A DNA stretch of 64,000 nucleotides from Candidatus Omnitrophota bacterium. GTDB taxonomy: Bacteria > Omnitrophota > Koll11 > Duberdicusellales > 4484-171. The notes under the pieces were generated by a model. The model was not told the DNA's origin. It saw only the letters and a list, made by a program, of their open reading frames with translations, and did no database searches. Each line of letters opens with the position of its first letter. Position 1 is the stretch's first letter. The stretch is taken from NCBI GenBank assembly GCA_030692055.1, contig JAUYCY010000114.1, forward strand, positions 1 through 64,000, read 5' to 3'. Shown here piece by piece: positions 1 through 7,807 of the stretch. Both the position numbers and the translations under genes were made by a program.

Positions 1-1
1 A

Positions 2-1135
2 AAAGTTGATGTAGTTATTGTTGGTGCGGGAGTGGTTGGTTTGGCAATTGGCGCAAAGCTTTCTAAATCAAACCGCTCATTATATGTAATAGAGAGGCAT
101 GATTCCTTTGGCCAGGAAACTAGCTCAAGGAATAGCGAAGTTATACATGCCGGAATTTATTATCCCGAAGGTTCTTTAAAAGCGCAGTTATGTGTTAAAG
201 GCAATAGAATGCTTTATGAGATTTGCGCCAAGAACGGCGTTAGCCATAAAAGGATAGAAAAGCTGATTGTCGCAACAGATGAAAAAGAGCAAGTTGATTT
301 AGCTAACCTTTTAGAAAAAGGCGTAAACAACGGCGTCAAGGGTTTAAAAATTTTATCCAAGCAAGAATTTAAAAAACTTGAGCCAAACGTGCAAGCCCGC
401 GTGGCAATATATTCTCCTAATACCGGCATCATCGATACGCATAATCTTATGAAATATTTTGAACAGCTTATAAAGAATAATGGAGGAGAAGTAGTTTATG
501 GTTGTTGCGTGGTGGGACTAGAGAAAATAGCCGAAGGGTATGAGGTTAGCGTAAAAGATGCCACTGGTGATGCTTTTAAGTTTTACGCCCAAGTGGTGAT
601 TAATAGCGCTGGCCTAGAGTCAGATTCTATTGCTAAAATGGCAGGCATAGATATTGAAAAGCAAAATTACTGTTTAAAATATTGTAAGGGGCAGTATTTT
701 AGAGTAATAAATTCTAAAAAATGTGTTTTAACCGATAGATTAATCTATCCTGTTCCGCACGAGAAGGCGTCCGGATTAGGAGTGCATGTGACAAAGGATT
801 TGGCCGGCGGCATGCGTTTAGGCCCGGATGTGCACTATATTGATAGAGATAAGGTTAATTTTGACGTTGATTTAAGCCAAAGAAAGGTGTTTTTTAAGTC
901 AGCCATAAAACTTTTACCGTTTTTGGCGGAAGAAGATTTAGTGCCCGATACCGCTGGCATTCGGCCTAAGCTGCAAGGTGAAAACGATGATTTTCGCGAT
1001 TTTGTGATTAGAGAAGAAAGCGCCTTGGGGTTTTCCGGTTTTATTGATCTTATAGGTATTGAATCCCCGGGTTTTACCGCTGCGCCAGCCATAGCCGAAT
1101 ATGTGGCTGAAATTATAAAGCCGTTATTATCGTGA
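2..1135 (+). CDS. FAD-dependent oxidase, L-2-hydroxyglutarate oxidase (LhgO) family, 5' partial
   Basis: The reading frame is open from the first bases of the window, so the start codon lies upstream. The visible N-terminus VVIVGAGVVGLAIG is the GxGxxG dinucleotide-binding loop of an FAD oxidoreductase. It is followed by TSSRNSEVIHAGIYYPEGS, which is characteristic of COG0579 (YgaF/LhgO), then by INSAGLESD and by the C-terminal FAD-contact region ESPGFTAAPAIAEYVAE. Family members oxidise L-2-hydroxyglutarate or related 2-hydroxy acids and pass electrons to the membrane quinone pool; the exact substrate cannot be read from sequence. About 378 residues are present, close to the family length, so only a few codons are missing. 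A GTG at 32 lies inside the FAD loop and is not the start. Family call is firm, substrate is inferred. Confidence 0.85.
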   Translation, partial: KVDVVIVGAGVVGLAIGAKLSKSNRSLYVIERHDSFGQETSSRNSEVIHAGIYYPEGSLKAQLCVKGNRMLYEICAKNGVSHKRIEKLIVATDEKEQVDLANLLEKGVNNGVKGLKILSKQEFKKLEPNVQARVAIYSPNTGIIDTHNLMKYFEQLIKNNGGEVVYGCCVVGLEKIAEGYEVSVKDATGDAFKFYAQVVINSAGLESDSIAKMAGIDIEKQNYCLKYCKGQYFRVINSKKCVLTDRLIYPVPHEKASGLGVHVTKDLAGGMRLGPDVHYIDRDKVNFDVDLSQRKVFFKSAIKLLPFLAEEDLVPDTAGIRPKLQGENDDFRDFVIREESALGFSGFIDLIGIESPGFTAAPAIAEYVAEIIKPLLS

Positions 1136-1200
1136 AGAGAGGTTAATAGTTAGAGGAGTACTTAGTGAATCGAATTTTAAACAGGCTAAAAAATGATTTT

Positions 1201-1220
1201 AAACCGTCATGAGACGGTTT
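1201..1220 (+). terminator. Hairpin downstream of the LhgO-family gene
   Basis: AAACCGTC and GACGGTTT form a perfect 8-bp stem around the loop ATGA. Only a short T run follows (TTTTACC), so it is a moderate rho-independent terminator candidate. It lies between the oxidase gene and the promoter of the next gene. Confidence 0.5.
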
Positions 1221-1225
1221 TACCT

Positions 1226-1254
1226 TTGAAGTCTTTAATAAATAAAGGTATAAT
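1226..1254 (+). promoter_or_regulatory. Sigma70-type promoter of the GT2 gene at 1277
   Basis: The -35 box TTGAAG (1226-1231) and the -10 box TATAAT (1249-1254) are separated by 17 nt. They lie just after a terminator-like hairpin and 22 nt before the ATG. Confidence 0.6.
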
Positions 1255-1276
1255 ATTAAATTAACGAGTTAGAATT

Positions 1277-1984
1277 ATGCTTTTATCAATAATTATACCA
1301 GCCTACAACGAGGAAAAACGAATAGGCCCAACCCTCGTTCAAATTAACTCCTTTTTAAAAAACAGAAGCTATAATTGCGAGATACTAGTTATTGATGACG
1401 GTTCAGCCGATAATACGATGAAAAAAGCAGAAAAAAGTAGTTTATTTACAGAAAATAAATCAAGAGTTATAAGTAACGGCACTAATGGAGGTAAGGGTTT
1501 TTCGGTTAAAAACGGGATCCTAAACAGCCATGGAGAATATGTATTAATTAGTGACGCGGATTTATCTACCCCCATAGAGGAAGTCGATAAGCTTTTTAAA
1601 TATATTGATAAAGGTTTTGATATCGCTATTGGTTCGCGCAGCGTCAGCACTTCTGAAATAAAAGCCCATCAACCATGGCACCGTGAACGCATGGGTAGAA
1701 TTTTTAATTTTTTTGTAAGGAAAATACTTGTTAGTGACTTTAATGACACTCAATGCGGCTTCAAGCTTTTTAAGGGTAATATCGCAAGGGCTATTGCCGC
1801 ACAGCTAAAAATAGATGGTTTTTCTTTTGATGTAGAAATGCTTTATATAGCAAAACAAAAAGGATATAAAATAGCAGAAGTCGGAGTTATGTGGAATAAT
1901 TCTGCTCAAAGCACCGTAAGAGTTTTTGGCAGTTCTTTGAATATGCTTTTAGACCTTTTAAAAATTAAATCATTGCACAGATAA
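1277..1984 (+). CDS. GT2 family glycosyltransferase, dolichyl/polyprenyl-phosphate glucosyltransferase-like
   Basis: A 235-residue GT-A enzyme. The N-terminal SIIIPAYNEEKRI and the VIDDGSADNT strand bind the nucleotide sugar, and LISDADLSTP carries the DxD-type metal site. The region after residue 130 (HRERMGRIFNFFVRK and DTQCGFKLFKG) is typical of the DPG/DPM synthase subgroup, which transfers glucose or mannose from a nucleotide sugar to polyprenyl phosphate at the cytoplasmic membrane face. No membrane anchor is visible. The gene stands alone with its own promoter, but the lipid-linked sugar it would make is the donor class used by the PMT/ArnT-like transferases downstream. The sugar is not determinable. 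Confidence 0.8.
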   Translation: MLLSIIIPAYNEEKRIGPTLVQINSFLKNRSYNCEILVIDDGSADNTMKKAEKSSLFTENKSRVISNGTNGGKGFSVKNGILNSHGEYVLISDADLSTPIEEVDKLFKYIDKGFDIAIGSRSVSTSEIKAHQPWHRERMGRIFNFFVRKILVSDFNDTQCGFKLFKGNIARAIAAQLKIDGFSFDVEMLYIAKQKGYKIAEVGVMWNNSAQSTVRVFGSSLNMLLDLLKIKSLHR

Positions 1985-2240
1985 GAGATAAATGTTTAGC
2001 TGTTTGAGTAAAAAATTCTGGCTTAACTATACATTTTGAGCGACGCTCATTTTGTATAGTTAAGAAGTAAATGTTTAGCTTCTTGAGGAGTTTTTCTGGA
2101 AGATATTGCTTTGCAACAAGTGTAATTTCAAAAAGAAGCATTGCTTTTTTTTGAAATTAGGAAAAGAAGAATGCCTTACAATGTAAATGTTTAGCTTTTT
2201 GAGTAGTTTCTGGAAGATATTGATTTGCAACAAGTTGCAA
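1985..2240. repeat. Degenerate direct repeats with internal hairpins, no gene seen
   Basis: A motif beginning AAATGTTTAGCT occurs at about 1990, 2069 and 2185. The unit at 2067-2120 is repeated with about 85% identity at 2183-2234 and ends in TTGCAACAAG. Between them are an imperfect 21-bp inverted repeat (2022-2064, CTTAACTATACA arms) and a second hairpin (2124-2158, AATTTCAAAAA arms). A 68-codon frame on the - strand overlapping this repeat has no recognisable features. The rest of the gap to 2370 is AT-rich and shows nothing I recognise. Confidence 0.6.
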
Positions 2241-2370
2241 TTTTTGAATTATTTTATCAAAAAAGTTTATGGTTTTCATAATACTTTTGTATTCCAATAA
2301 CTTAGAAAAACGTCTACTCCAAACACTAAACAAATACGATAAGACTATCTGCGACATAAACAATAATGTC

Positions 2371-2399
2371 TTGAAATTTAGATATAACTAAACTATAAT
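2371..2399 (+). promoter_or_regulatory. Promoter of the AbiE module, apparently leaderless
   Basis: TTGAAA (2371-2376), 17 nt, then TATAAT (2394-2399). Only 7 nt separate the -10 box from the ATG at 2407 and they contain no Shine-Dalgarno sequence. Transcription would start at or next to the A of the start codon. Confidence 0.65.
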
Positions 2400-2406
2400 A
2401 CATAAT

Positions 2407-3174
2407 ATGTATAACTACTTACAGTTAAGAGAAATATTTCATTTAGAATTCCTAAGATGGTTCGGTAGAAAAGTTAAAGCAGAGTATTACACTCTTAAGG
2501 GCGGAGTGAATTTACGTTTCTTTTTTAATAGTTTTCGTTATTCAGAAGATATGGATATAGATATTGAGCGGATAAAAGTAAGCGTCCTTCGGGATAAAGT
2601 TATGGAAATACTTGAGTCTTTTACTTTTGCTGATAATTTTAGGCCATTTGGGATTATAAAGATTGTTTCTCCTGATATTACAAAAGCAAAGCAAACCGAA
2701 ACAACTCAGCGTTTTAAGGTCCACCTAATAACATCTGCAGGTGAAGATCTCTTCACTAAAGTTGAATTTTCCAGAAGAGGATTTAAGAAAGGAATAATTG
2801 TTGAGCCGGTTTCAAATACAATATTACGAGCGTATAAAATATCGCCGCTATTAGCCCCTCATTATAATATTCAATCTGCTTTGGCTCAGAAAATAGATGC
2901 TATTATTTCAAGGGTTGTAATCCAGGCAAGAGACATCTTTGATTTTTATATTTTAAGTTCTCAATATAGGTCCGGTAATAGGGAGAAAATTAAGATACCC
3001 GTTGATAAACTAAAAAAAGCATATGAAAATATCTTTGAGGTTAGTTTTGAGCAATTTAGCGATACGGTGCTTTCCTATCTTTCTAAAGAAGACGTGCAGC
3101 AGTACAATTCGGCGAAAGTGTGGGATGAGATTAAGCTAAAAACCGCCGATTTTATTAAAGAACTAACCGCATGA
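2407..3174 (+). CDS. Type IV toxin-antitoxin toxin, AbiEii/AbiGii nucleotidyltransferase family
   Basis: A 255-residue protein with the AbiEii signature near the N-terminus: LKGGVNLRFFF followed by RYSEDMDIDI, the nucleotidyltransferase metal-binding acidic pair. The central HLITSAGEDLFTKVEFSRRG and the later QKIDAIISRVVIQARDIFDF match the conserved KxxALxxRxxxRDxxDF region. AbiEii-type toxins transfer nucleotides to RNA targets and cause growth arrest or phage abortive infection. The stop overlaps the ATG of the next gene by 4 nt (ATGA), so the pair is translationally coupled. Here the toxin comes first, the reverse of the best-known AbiEi-AbiEii order. Family assignment is firm; phage defence is inference. 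Confidence 0.85.
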   Translation: MYNYLQLREIFHLEFLRWFGRKVKAEYYTLKGGVNLRFFFNSFRYSEDMDIDIERIKVSVLRDKVMEILESFTFADNFRPFGIIKIVSPDITKAKQTETTQRFKVHLITSAGEDLFTKVEFSRRGFKKGIIVEPVSNTILRAYKISPLLAPHYNIQSALAQKIDAIISRVVIQARDIFDFYILSSQYRSGNREKIKIPVDKLKKAYENIFEVSFEQFSDTVLSYLSKEDVQQYNSAKVWDEIKLKTADFIKELTA

Positions 3175-3806
3175 AAGTCAAGAGACAGCCCATATTGGTT
3201 TTTATAAGAAAGTTACACCGGCCGGTATTCACCACTCATGAATTATCTTCCATTTCTGGGAAATCTTTGTCTGCTACAACCCAGGCGCTTAATTTTCTCC
3301 AAAAACAAGGTTTAGTTTTAAAAATATACCGTGGCATTTGGATAGAGCCGATGGCTGAACAAATAAGCCCCTATAAAATTATTCCTTTTTTATTCAGCCG
3401 GCAGCGCGCCTATGTTTCTTTTATCAGTGCGCTGCATTTATATGGAATTATTGAACAAATCCCTCAGGTTATTACTCTCGCTTCAACTGTCCATACAAAA
3501 GAGATTAGAACCAAGACAGGTATTTTTTCCGTCCATCGCATAGCACCTGCTTTTTTTGACGGATTCGGCTGGTATAAAGGAGAGAGTAGTTTTTTAATAG
3601 CTGATCCGGAAAAAGCATTAGTAGATTGTTTATATTTATCCGCGCGAAAGAAAAAACAATTCGGTTATTTCCCCGAGTTACATTTTCCTAAAACTTTCAG
3701 TTTTAAGAAGGCGCAGGTGTGGGCAAAAAAAATCCCTGATTCTAAAATTAAAACATACGTTTTAGAAAAATTAGGGAAGATTTCTAAAGTACAGAAACAG
3801 AATTAA
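3171..3806 (+). CDS. AbiEi-type antitoxin with N-terminal winged helix-turn-helix
   Basis: A 211-residue protein starting in a 4-nt overlap with the toxin gene. Residues 1-60 look like a winged HTH (FTTHELSSISGKSLSATTQA, then NFLQKQGLVLKIYRGIW), the usual AbiEi DNA-binding domain. The remainder (AYVSFISALHLYGIIEQ, ADPEKALVDCLYLS) matches the AbiEi C-terminal antitoxin domain. Such proteins neutralise the AbiEii nucleotidyltransferase and repress their own operon, so the leaderless promoter at 2371-2399 is the expected operator region. Recognition of the N-terminal HTH is good; the partner assignment rests on gene overlap. Confidence 0.8.
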   Translation: MKVKRQPILVFIRKLHRPVFTTHELSSISGKSLSATTQALNFLQKQGLVLKIYRGIWIEPMAEQISPYKIIPFLFSRQRAYVSFISALHLYGIIEQIPQVITLASTVHTKEIRTKTGIFSVHRIAPAFFDGFGWYKGESSFLIADPEKALVDCLYLSARKKKQFGYFPELHFPKTFSFKKAQVWAKKIPDSKIKTYVLEKLGKISKVQKQN

Positions 3807-3824
3807 TTACCCCCCACGTAAGCG

Positions 3825-5621
3825 ATGAGGTTTTTCAAGAAAATTACCTTCGGTAATAACTATTTAGGTTATTTTCAGTGGTTAGGAAAGTTTTACTTGT
3901 GCCCTTTAGGGTATACTTTCCTATACCATAAAAAAAATTACCTTTTACTAGGTATTATTTTTTTTGGGCTTATACTGCGGCTATGGGGCATAAATTTCGG
4001 CTTACCCCATCAATTTCATCAAGATGAGCCGATAGTAGTTAATCACGCCCTTGCTTACGGTACCGGAGATTTGAATCCTCATTTCTTTGCCATACCGCCG
4101 CTTACCTCATATCTTCTTTTTTTTATCTACGGGATATATTTCGCAGTAGGCTGGCTTTTAGGGATTTTTCAAAATATTGACACCTTTGCTTTTTCTTTCT
4201 TCAATGACCCCAGTACATTTTATATTTTGGGCCGGCTCTTCATTGGTGTGATTCCGGGAACCCTCGCTATTCTATTTACCTATAAGCTTTATAGAAAGAT
4301 TGCTAATTCATCCGGCGGCGCATTATTTGCTTGTGCGATAGTAGCTTTCAATTTCCTTAGCGTAGCCGATTCACATTACATCTATACTGATATGTTGATG
4401 TCTTTGTTTGTTATTGTTAGCATATCGCAATTGGTAAAAACATATAATTTATCAACACTAAAAAATTACATTCTATCTGGTATATTTATCGGGCTCGCTG
4501 CCGGCATCAAATACAATGCGATTGTCCTTATGGCACCTTTTTTGATTGCGCATCTGTTTGTCTGGCGAGACAAAAAAACACAATTAATTAATCGGAAGGT
4601 GCTTTTAGGAATTATTTCTTTACTTGTAACTTTTCTTCTAATTAATCCTTTTGCCCTGTTTGATTTTAAATTTTTTATCAAATCTTTCGCAACGCAAGCC
4701 GGAGCTTCCGGCTATGTTGGTTGGCTCCACCATATTTTATATTCTTTAAAAGAAAGCATAGGTATGCCGTTTTTTATCTTAGGCTTGGCCGGAATGCTTT
4801 TGTTATTGCTGAGAGACAGAAGGAAAGGCTATTTATTGTTTTTATTTCCTTTTCTTTTTTATCTGCACTTAGTTTTTATTAGCCAGCGTTTCCCCAGGTA
4901 TGTTATTCCCTTGATACCATTTTTTGCAATAGGCAGCGCTTGGTTAATCTTTGAATATTTAATTCCTAGAATAAACACGATTTTTGCCAAAAGGTTTGTT
5001 GTGGCGTTACTTTCTTTATTTTTCATACCATTACTGATAAAATCTATCAAAGCCGATATTCTATTTAGTTCAAGCGATACCAGGGTTGAGGCGGCCGAAT
5101 GGATCAAAGCCCACCTAGATTCTAAAGACCGCATTGCCGTAGACCACACTTTTTTTAGGCCAACCATCATACAGAATGAACAACAGCTTAAAGATAAATA
5201 TGGTTTGCTTGGTAGGCAGCAGGGCTTAGAAAGAATTAAAGATAATAAATTTCGATTGATGCTAGAAGCGCAAAAACAAACGATAGGATATTATTTGTAT
5301 TTTTTAAGCCGTAATCCACAAAAGCAAGGCCAGTTTTTAGCTACGATGCCGGCTTTATCATTCGATTTAAATATTTTAAAAAGTATGGGGATAAATTATA
5401 TAGTGATAAATTATGCAGATAGGCAAAAAGGTACAGAATGTTTTTATCAAAGCCTTAGAAATAACGCTAAGTTAATAATTTCTTTTAGCCCTTATAGCGA
5501 TAGTTTAATAAGGTTTTCTTACGATATGATCGCGAATACTTCGCTGCCGCTTTTATCAAAAGAAATTTTTAGCAGGGATAAATCCGGCCCGGCGCTTGAA
5601 ATTTATCAATTAATTAAATGA
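3825..5621 (+). CDS. Polytopic PMT/ArnT-like glycosyltransferase (GT39/GT83 superfamily)
   Basis: A 598-residue membrane protein with about a dozen hydrophobic segments over residues 40-410 and a hydrophilic C-terminal domain. The first extracytoplasmic loop has RLWGINFGLPHQFHQDEP, where the DE pair matches the catalytic acidic residue of lipid-phosphate-sugar-dependent transferases. Such enzymes move a sugar from a polyprenyl-phosphate donor to protein, lipid A or glycan outside the cytoplasmic membrane. The first about 35 codons coincide with a repeat found again at 20650-21013, so either ATG 3825 was supplied by repeat DNA or translation begins at an internal codon such as TTG 3897. No good ribosome binding site precedes 3825. 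It overlaps the next gene by 4 nt. Confidence 0.75.
   Translation: MRFFKKITFGNNYLGYFQWLGKFYLCPLGYTFLYHKKNYLLLGIIFFGLILRLWGINFGLPHQFHQDEPIVVNHALAYGTGDLNPHFFAIPPLTSYLLFFIYGIYFAVGWLLGIFQNIDTFAFSFFNDPSTFYILGRLFIGVIPGTLAILFTYKLYRKIANSSGGALFACAIVAFNFLSVADSHYIYTDMLMSLFVIVSISQLVKTYNLSTLKNYILSGIFIGLAAGIKYNAIVLMAPFLIAHLFVWRDKKTQLINRKVLLGIISLLVTFLLINPFALFDFKFFIKSFATQAGASGYVGWLHHILYSLKESIGMPFFILGLAGMLLLLLRDRRKGYLLFLFPFLFYLHLVFISQRFPRYVIPLIPFFAIGSAWLIFEYLIPRINTIFAKRFVVALLSLFFIPLLIKSIKADILFSSSDTRVEAAEWIKAHLDSKDRIAVDHTFFRPTIIQNEQQLKDKYGLLGRQQGLERIKDNKFRLMLEAQKQTIGYYLYFLSRNPQKQGQFLATMPALSFDLNILKSMGINYIVINYADRQKGTECFYQSLRNNAKLIISFSPYSDSLIRFSYDMIANTSLPLLSKEIFSRDKSGPALEIYQLIK
3845..3930. repeat. Compact copy of the repeat expanded at 20650-21013
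   Basis: Positions 3845-3867 equal 20650-20672 exactly, and 3885-3930 resemble 20969-21013, including the shared stem-loop TGTGCCCTTTAGGGTATAC. The compact form lacks the hairpin blocks present at the other site. It lies in frame inside the start of the membrane transferase gene. Confidence 0.7.
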
Positions 5622-7807
5622 AGAAACATTTAGGCTTTATTCTGTTCTTTAGTGCTGTAATCCTTATTTTTCTGGGCAAGCTTATTTTTATGAAAGCTGC
5701 TTTTTTAGGTGGAGATTATTTAGTCCAGTTTTACCCTTGGAGTAAAGTATACTCATACGCGCTAAAGAATTTTGTTTTCCCTTTCTGGACACGTTATATT
5801 GGAAGCGGTTTTCCTCTGCTGGCGGAGGGACAAGTCGCCGGCCTTTATCCCTTCAATATTATAATGTTTTTCCTCTTGCCTTGCGATATTGCTTATAATT
5901 ATTCAATTATTTTACATTTTATACTGGCCGGTGTATTTACCTATATATATACCCGCGAAATAGGCGCAGATGCGTGGGGAGGGGCTTTATCGGCACTTCT
6001 TTTTTGCTTTGGCAGCGCATATGCGGGATGCTTTGTCAACACCGCTACGGTTGTAACTGTTACATGGGTACCACTATCTTTTTTTCTTTTTGAGAAATAT
6101 TTTAAAAGCAAAAAAAGTTTTTTCCTTATTCTGATAGGAATCATCTTGGGAGTGCAGTCTTTGGGTGGCGCGGCTCAAATGGCCTTTTATAGCGCCATTT
6201 TTTATATAATATATTTTATTTGCGCATTAGTTGCGCGCAAGCAGCTTACCTTTAAAGATATCGTATTAATTGCAATTTCGTTATTTATCGCAGCGATTAT
6301 ATTTTATCCGCAATTTATTCTAAGTTTACCTCTTCTTCAACTTTCGGGACGTTCAAGCACCTCATTGGGGTTTGCGCTTTGGGGCTCTTTTAATCTTTTT
6401 AACTTTATAAGTATTTGTTTTCCTTCTTTAGTTTTTTATGGCGCGCAGTTTTATGTGGGAGTTCTCACTATTCTCTTTTTGATCGCAGCGCTTTTATGTT
6501 TAAAAAAAGAACCAAAAATAAAACAACTTTTTATTATGCTTTTATTTTCCATTTTCTTTGCGTTGGGAGCATATAACCCTTTGTACGTGCTTATTTTAAA
6601 AATGACAAAGGTGTATAGTTTGAGAAACCCCTCAAAGTTCATATTTTTTGGCGTTTTCGCCGTTTGTGTATTGTCCGGTTGGGGTTTTACTAAATTTTTT
6701 GCTCAAGACAGCCAAGCCTTTAGGAAAAAGACAGCTAGAATATTTGTTATATTTATAAGCAGCATGTTAGCATTTTTATTTTTTGTGAAAACAATATTGA
6801 TCTTATTTAGGGATAAAATTATACGGCTTGGTGAATGGTATGCAACCAAATATATTTTTGGAAAAGAACACCACCGATATGGTTTAGAAACCTATCTTAA
6901 GAAAATAGAAAATTTTTATGAACAGCTGCTTCAGAGCTCTTCTTTGGCTAATATTTTTCTACTTGCCTCAGTTGTCCTGTGTATTATTTCTTTGATGGTT
7001 TGCGTATATTTGTTAAAGAAAAACAGATTAAGGCCTTTTTACAAAACTATATTTATGGGCTTTATTTTTATCGATATTTTTATTTACAGTTTCTACGGTA
7101 CAGGTTTTAGGGGTAACATAAAATCTTTTTCATATCTAAAGCCTACTCACAATAATATTTTAGAGTTTTTAAAATCTGACAAAGAACTTTATAGGATTTT
7201 ACCTTTTGGCGTAGTTGGCGAAAATATGCCCTTGTGGTTAAAGCCAAACGCAAATATACTGGTTGGTATTGACAGTATAGCCATATATACCCCCCTTGCG
7301 CAGTCGAGCTATAAGGGCGCACTTTCTTCTTTAGAGGTGGTGGATGATTCCTTAGGTTTAATTTTGCCGCAAGAAAAAGCTTTAAAAGAAAATCAATACC
7401 TGCTCGGACTGCTTAACATTAAATATGTCGTTTCTACCAAATCTATTTCTTTTGACTTTTTAGAAAAGGTTATAGAAGAGGGGGGAGTTTTTCTTTATCG
7501 CCTTAAAGAATATTTACCAAGAATATTTTTTACTGGCATTTTAGAAGGTGAAATAAGAGAACAAAAAATTCCGTATATAAAGATAGTTAAGTACGAAAGC
7601 GGTTTAGCCGAAATAGAAGTTTTATCTGATAAGAAAGGATTTTTGATTTTTTCCGAAAATTATTATCTGGGATGGAAGGCCTATGTCGATGGACTAAGCA
7701 AAGAGATCATAAAAGTTAAAGGTTTAGTCCAGGGTGTTGCCGTAGAAGAGGGAAAGCACACAGTAGTTTTTAAATATAAGCCGACTTATTCTTTTAGCAA
7801 AGAATGA
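5618..7807 (+). CDS. YfhO-like large membrane protein, putative glycosyltransferase
   Basis: A 729-residue polytopic protein that begins in an ATGA overlap with the upstream transferase. Hydrophobic segments run through roughly residue 500. The soluble C-terminal part ends with YYLGWKAYVDG, an intervening beta-rich stretch, then VAVEEGKHTVVFKYKP, the hallmark C-terminus of the YfhO family. YfhO proteins are proposed to glycosylate extracytoplasmic polymers (for example lipoteichoic acid in Gram-positives) using a lipid-linked sugar. The early FLGGDYLVQFYPW loop contains the conserved acidic residue of the family. Co-translation with PMT-like genes on both sides supports a shared role in decorating surface glycans. 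Function beyond family is inferred. Confidence 0.75.
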   Translation: MKKHLGFILFFSAVILIFLGKLIFMKAAFLGGDYLVQFYPWSKVYSYALKNFVFPFWTRYIGSGFPLLAEGQVAGLYPFNIIMFFLLPCDIAYNYSIILHFILAGVFTYIYTREIGADAWGGALSALLFCFGSAYAGCFVNTATVVTVTWVPLSFFLFEKYFKSKKSFFLILIGIILGVQSLGGAAQMAFYSAIFYIIYFICALVARKQLTFKDIVLIAISLFIAAIIFYPQFILSLPLLQLSGRSSTSLGFALWGSFNLFNFISICFPSLVFYGAQFYVGVLTILFLIAALLCLKKEPKIKQLFIMLLFSIFFALGAYNPLYVLILKMTKVYSLRNPSKFIFFGVFAVCVLSGWGFTKFFAQDSQAFRKKTARIFVIFISSMLAFLFFVKTILILFRDKIIRLGEWYATKYIFGKEHHRYGLETYLKKIENFYEQLLQSSSLANIFLLASVVLCIISLMVCVYLLKKNRLRPFYKTIFMGFIFIDIFIYSFYGTGFRGNIKSFSYLKPTHNNILEFLKSDKELYRILPFGVVGENMPLWLKPNANILVGIDSIAIYTPLAQSSYKGALSSLEVVDDSLGLILPQEKALKENQYLLGLLNIKYVVSTKSISFDFLEKVIEEGGVFLYRLKEYLPRIFFTGILEGEIREQKIPYIKIVKYESGLAEIEVLSDKKGFLIFSENYYLGWKAYVDGLSKEIIKVKGLVQGVAVEEGKHTVVFKYKPTYSFSKE

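Noticed and set aside
2157..2363. 68-codon frame on the - strand before the AbiE genes
   Set aside because: It overlaps the direct-repeat region, has no ribosome binding site and no recognisable protein features.
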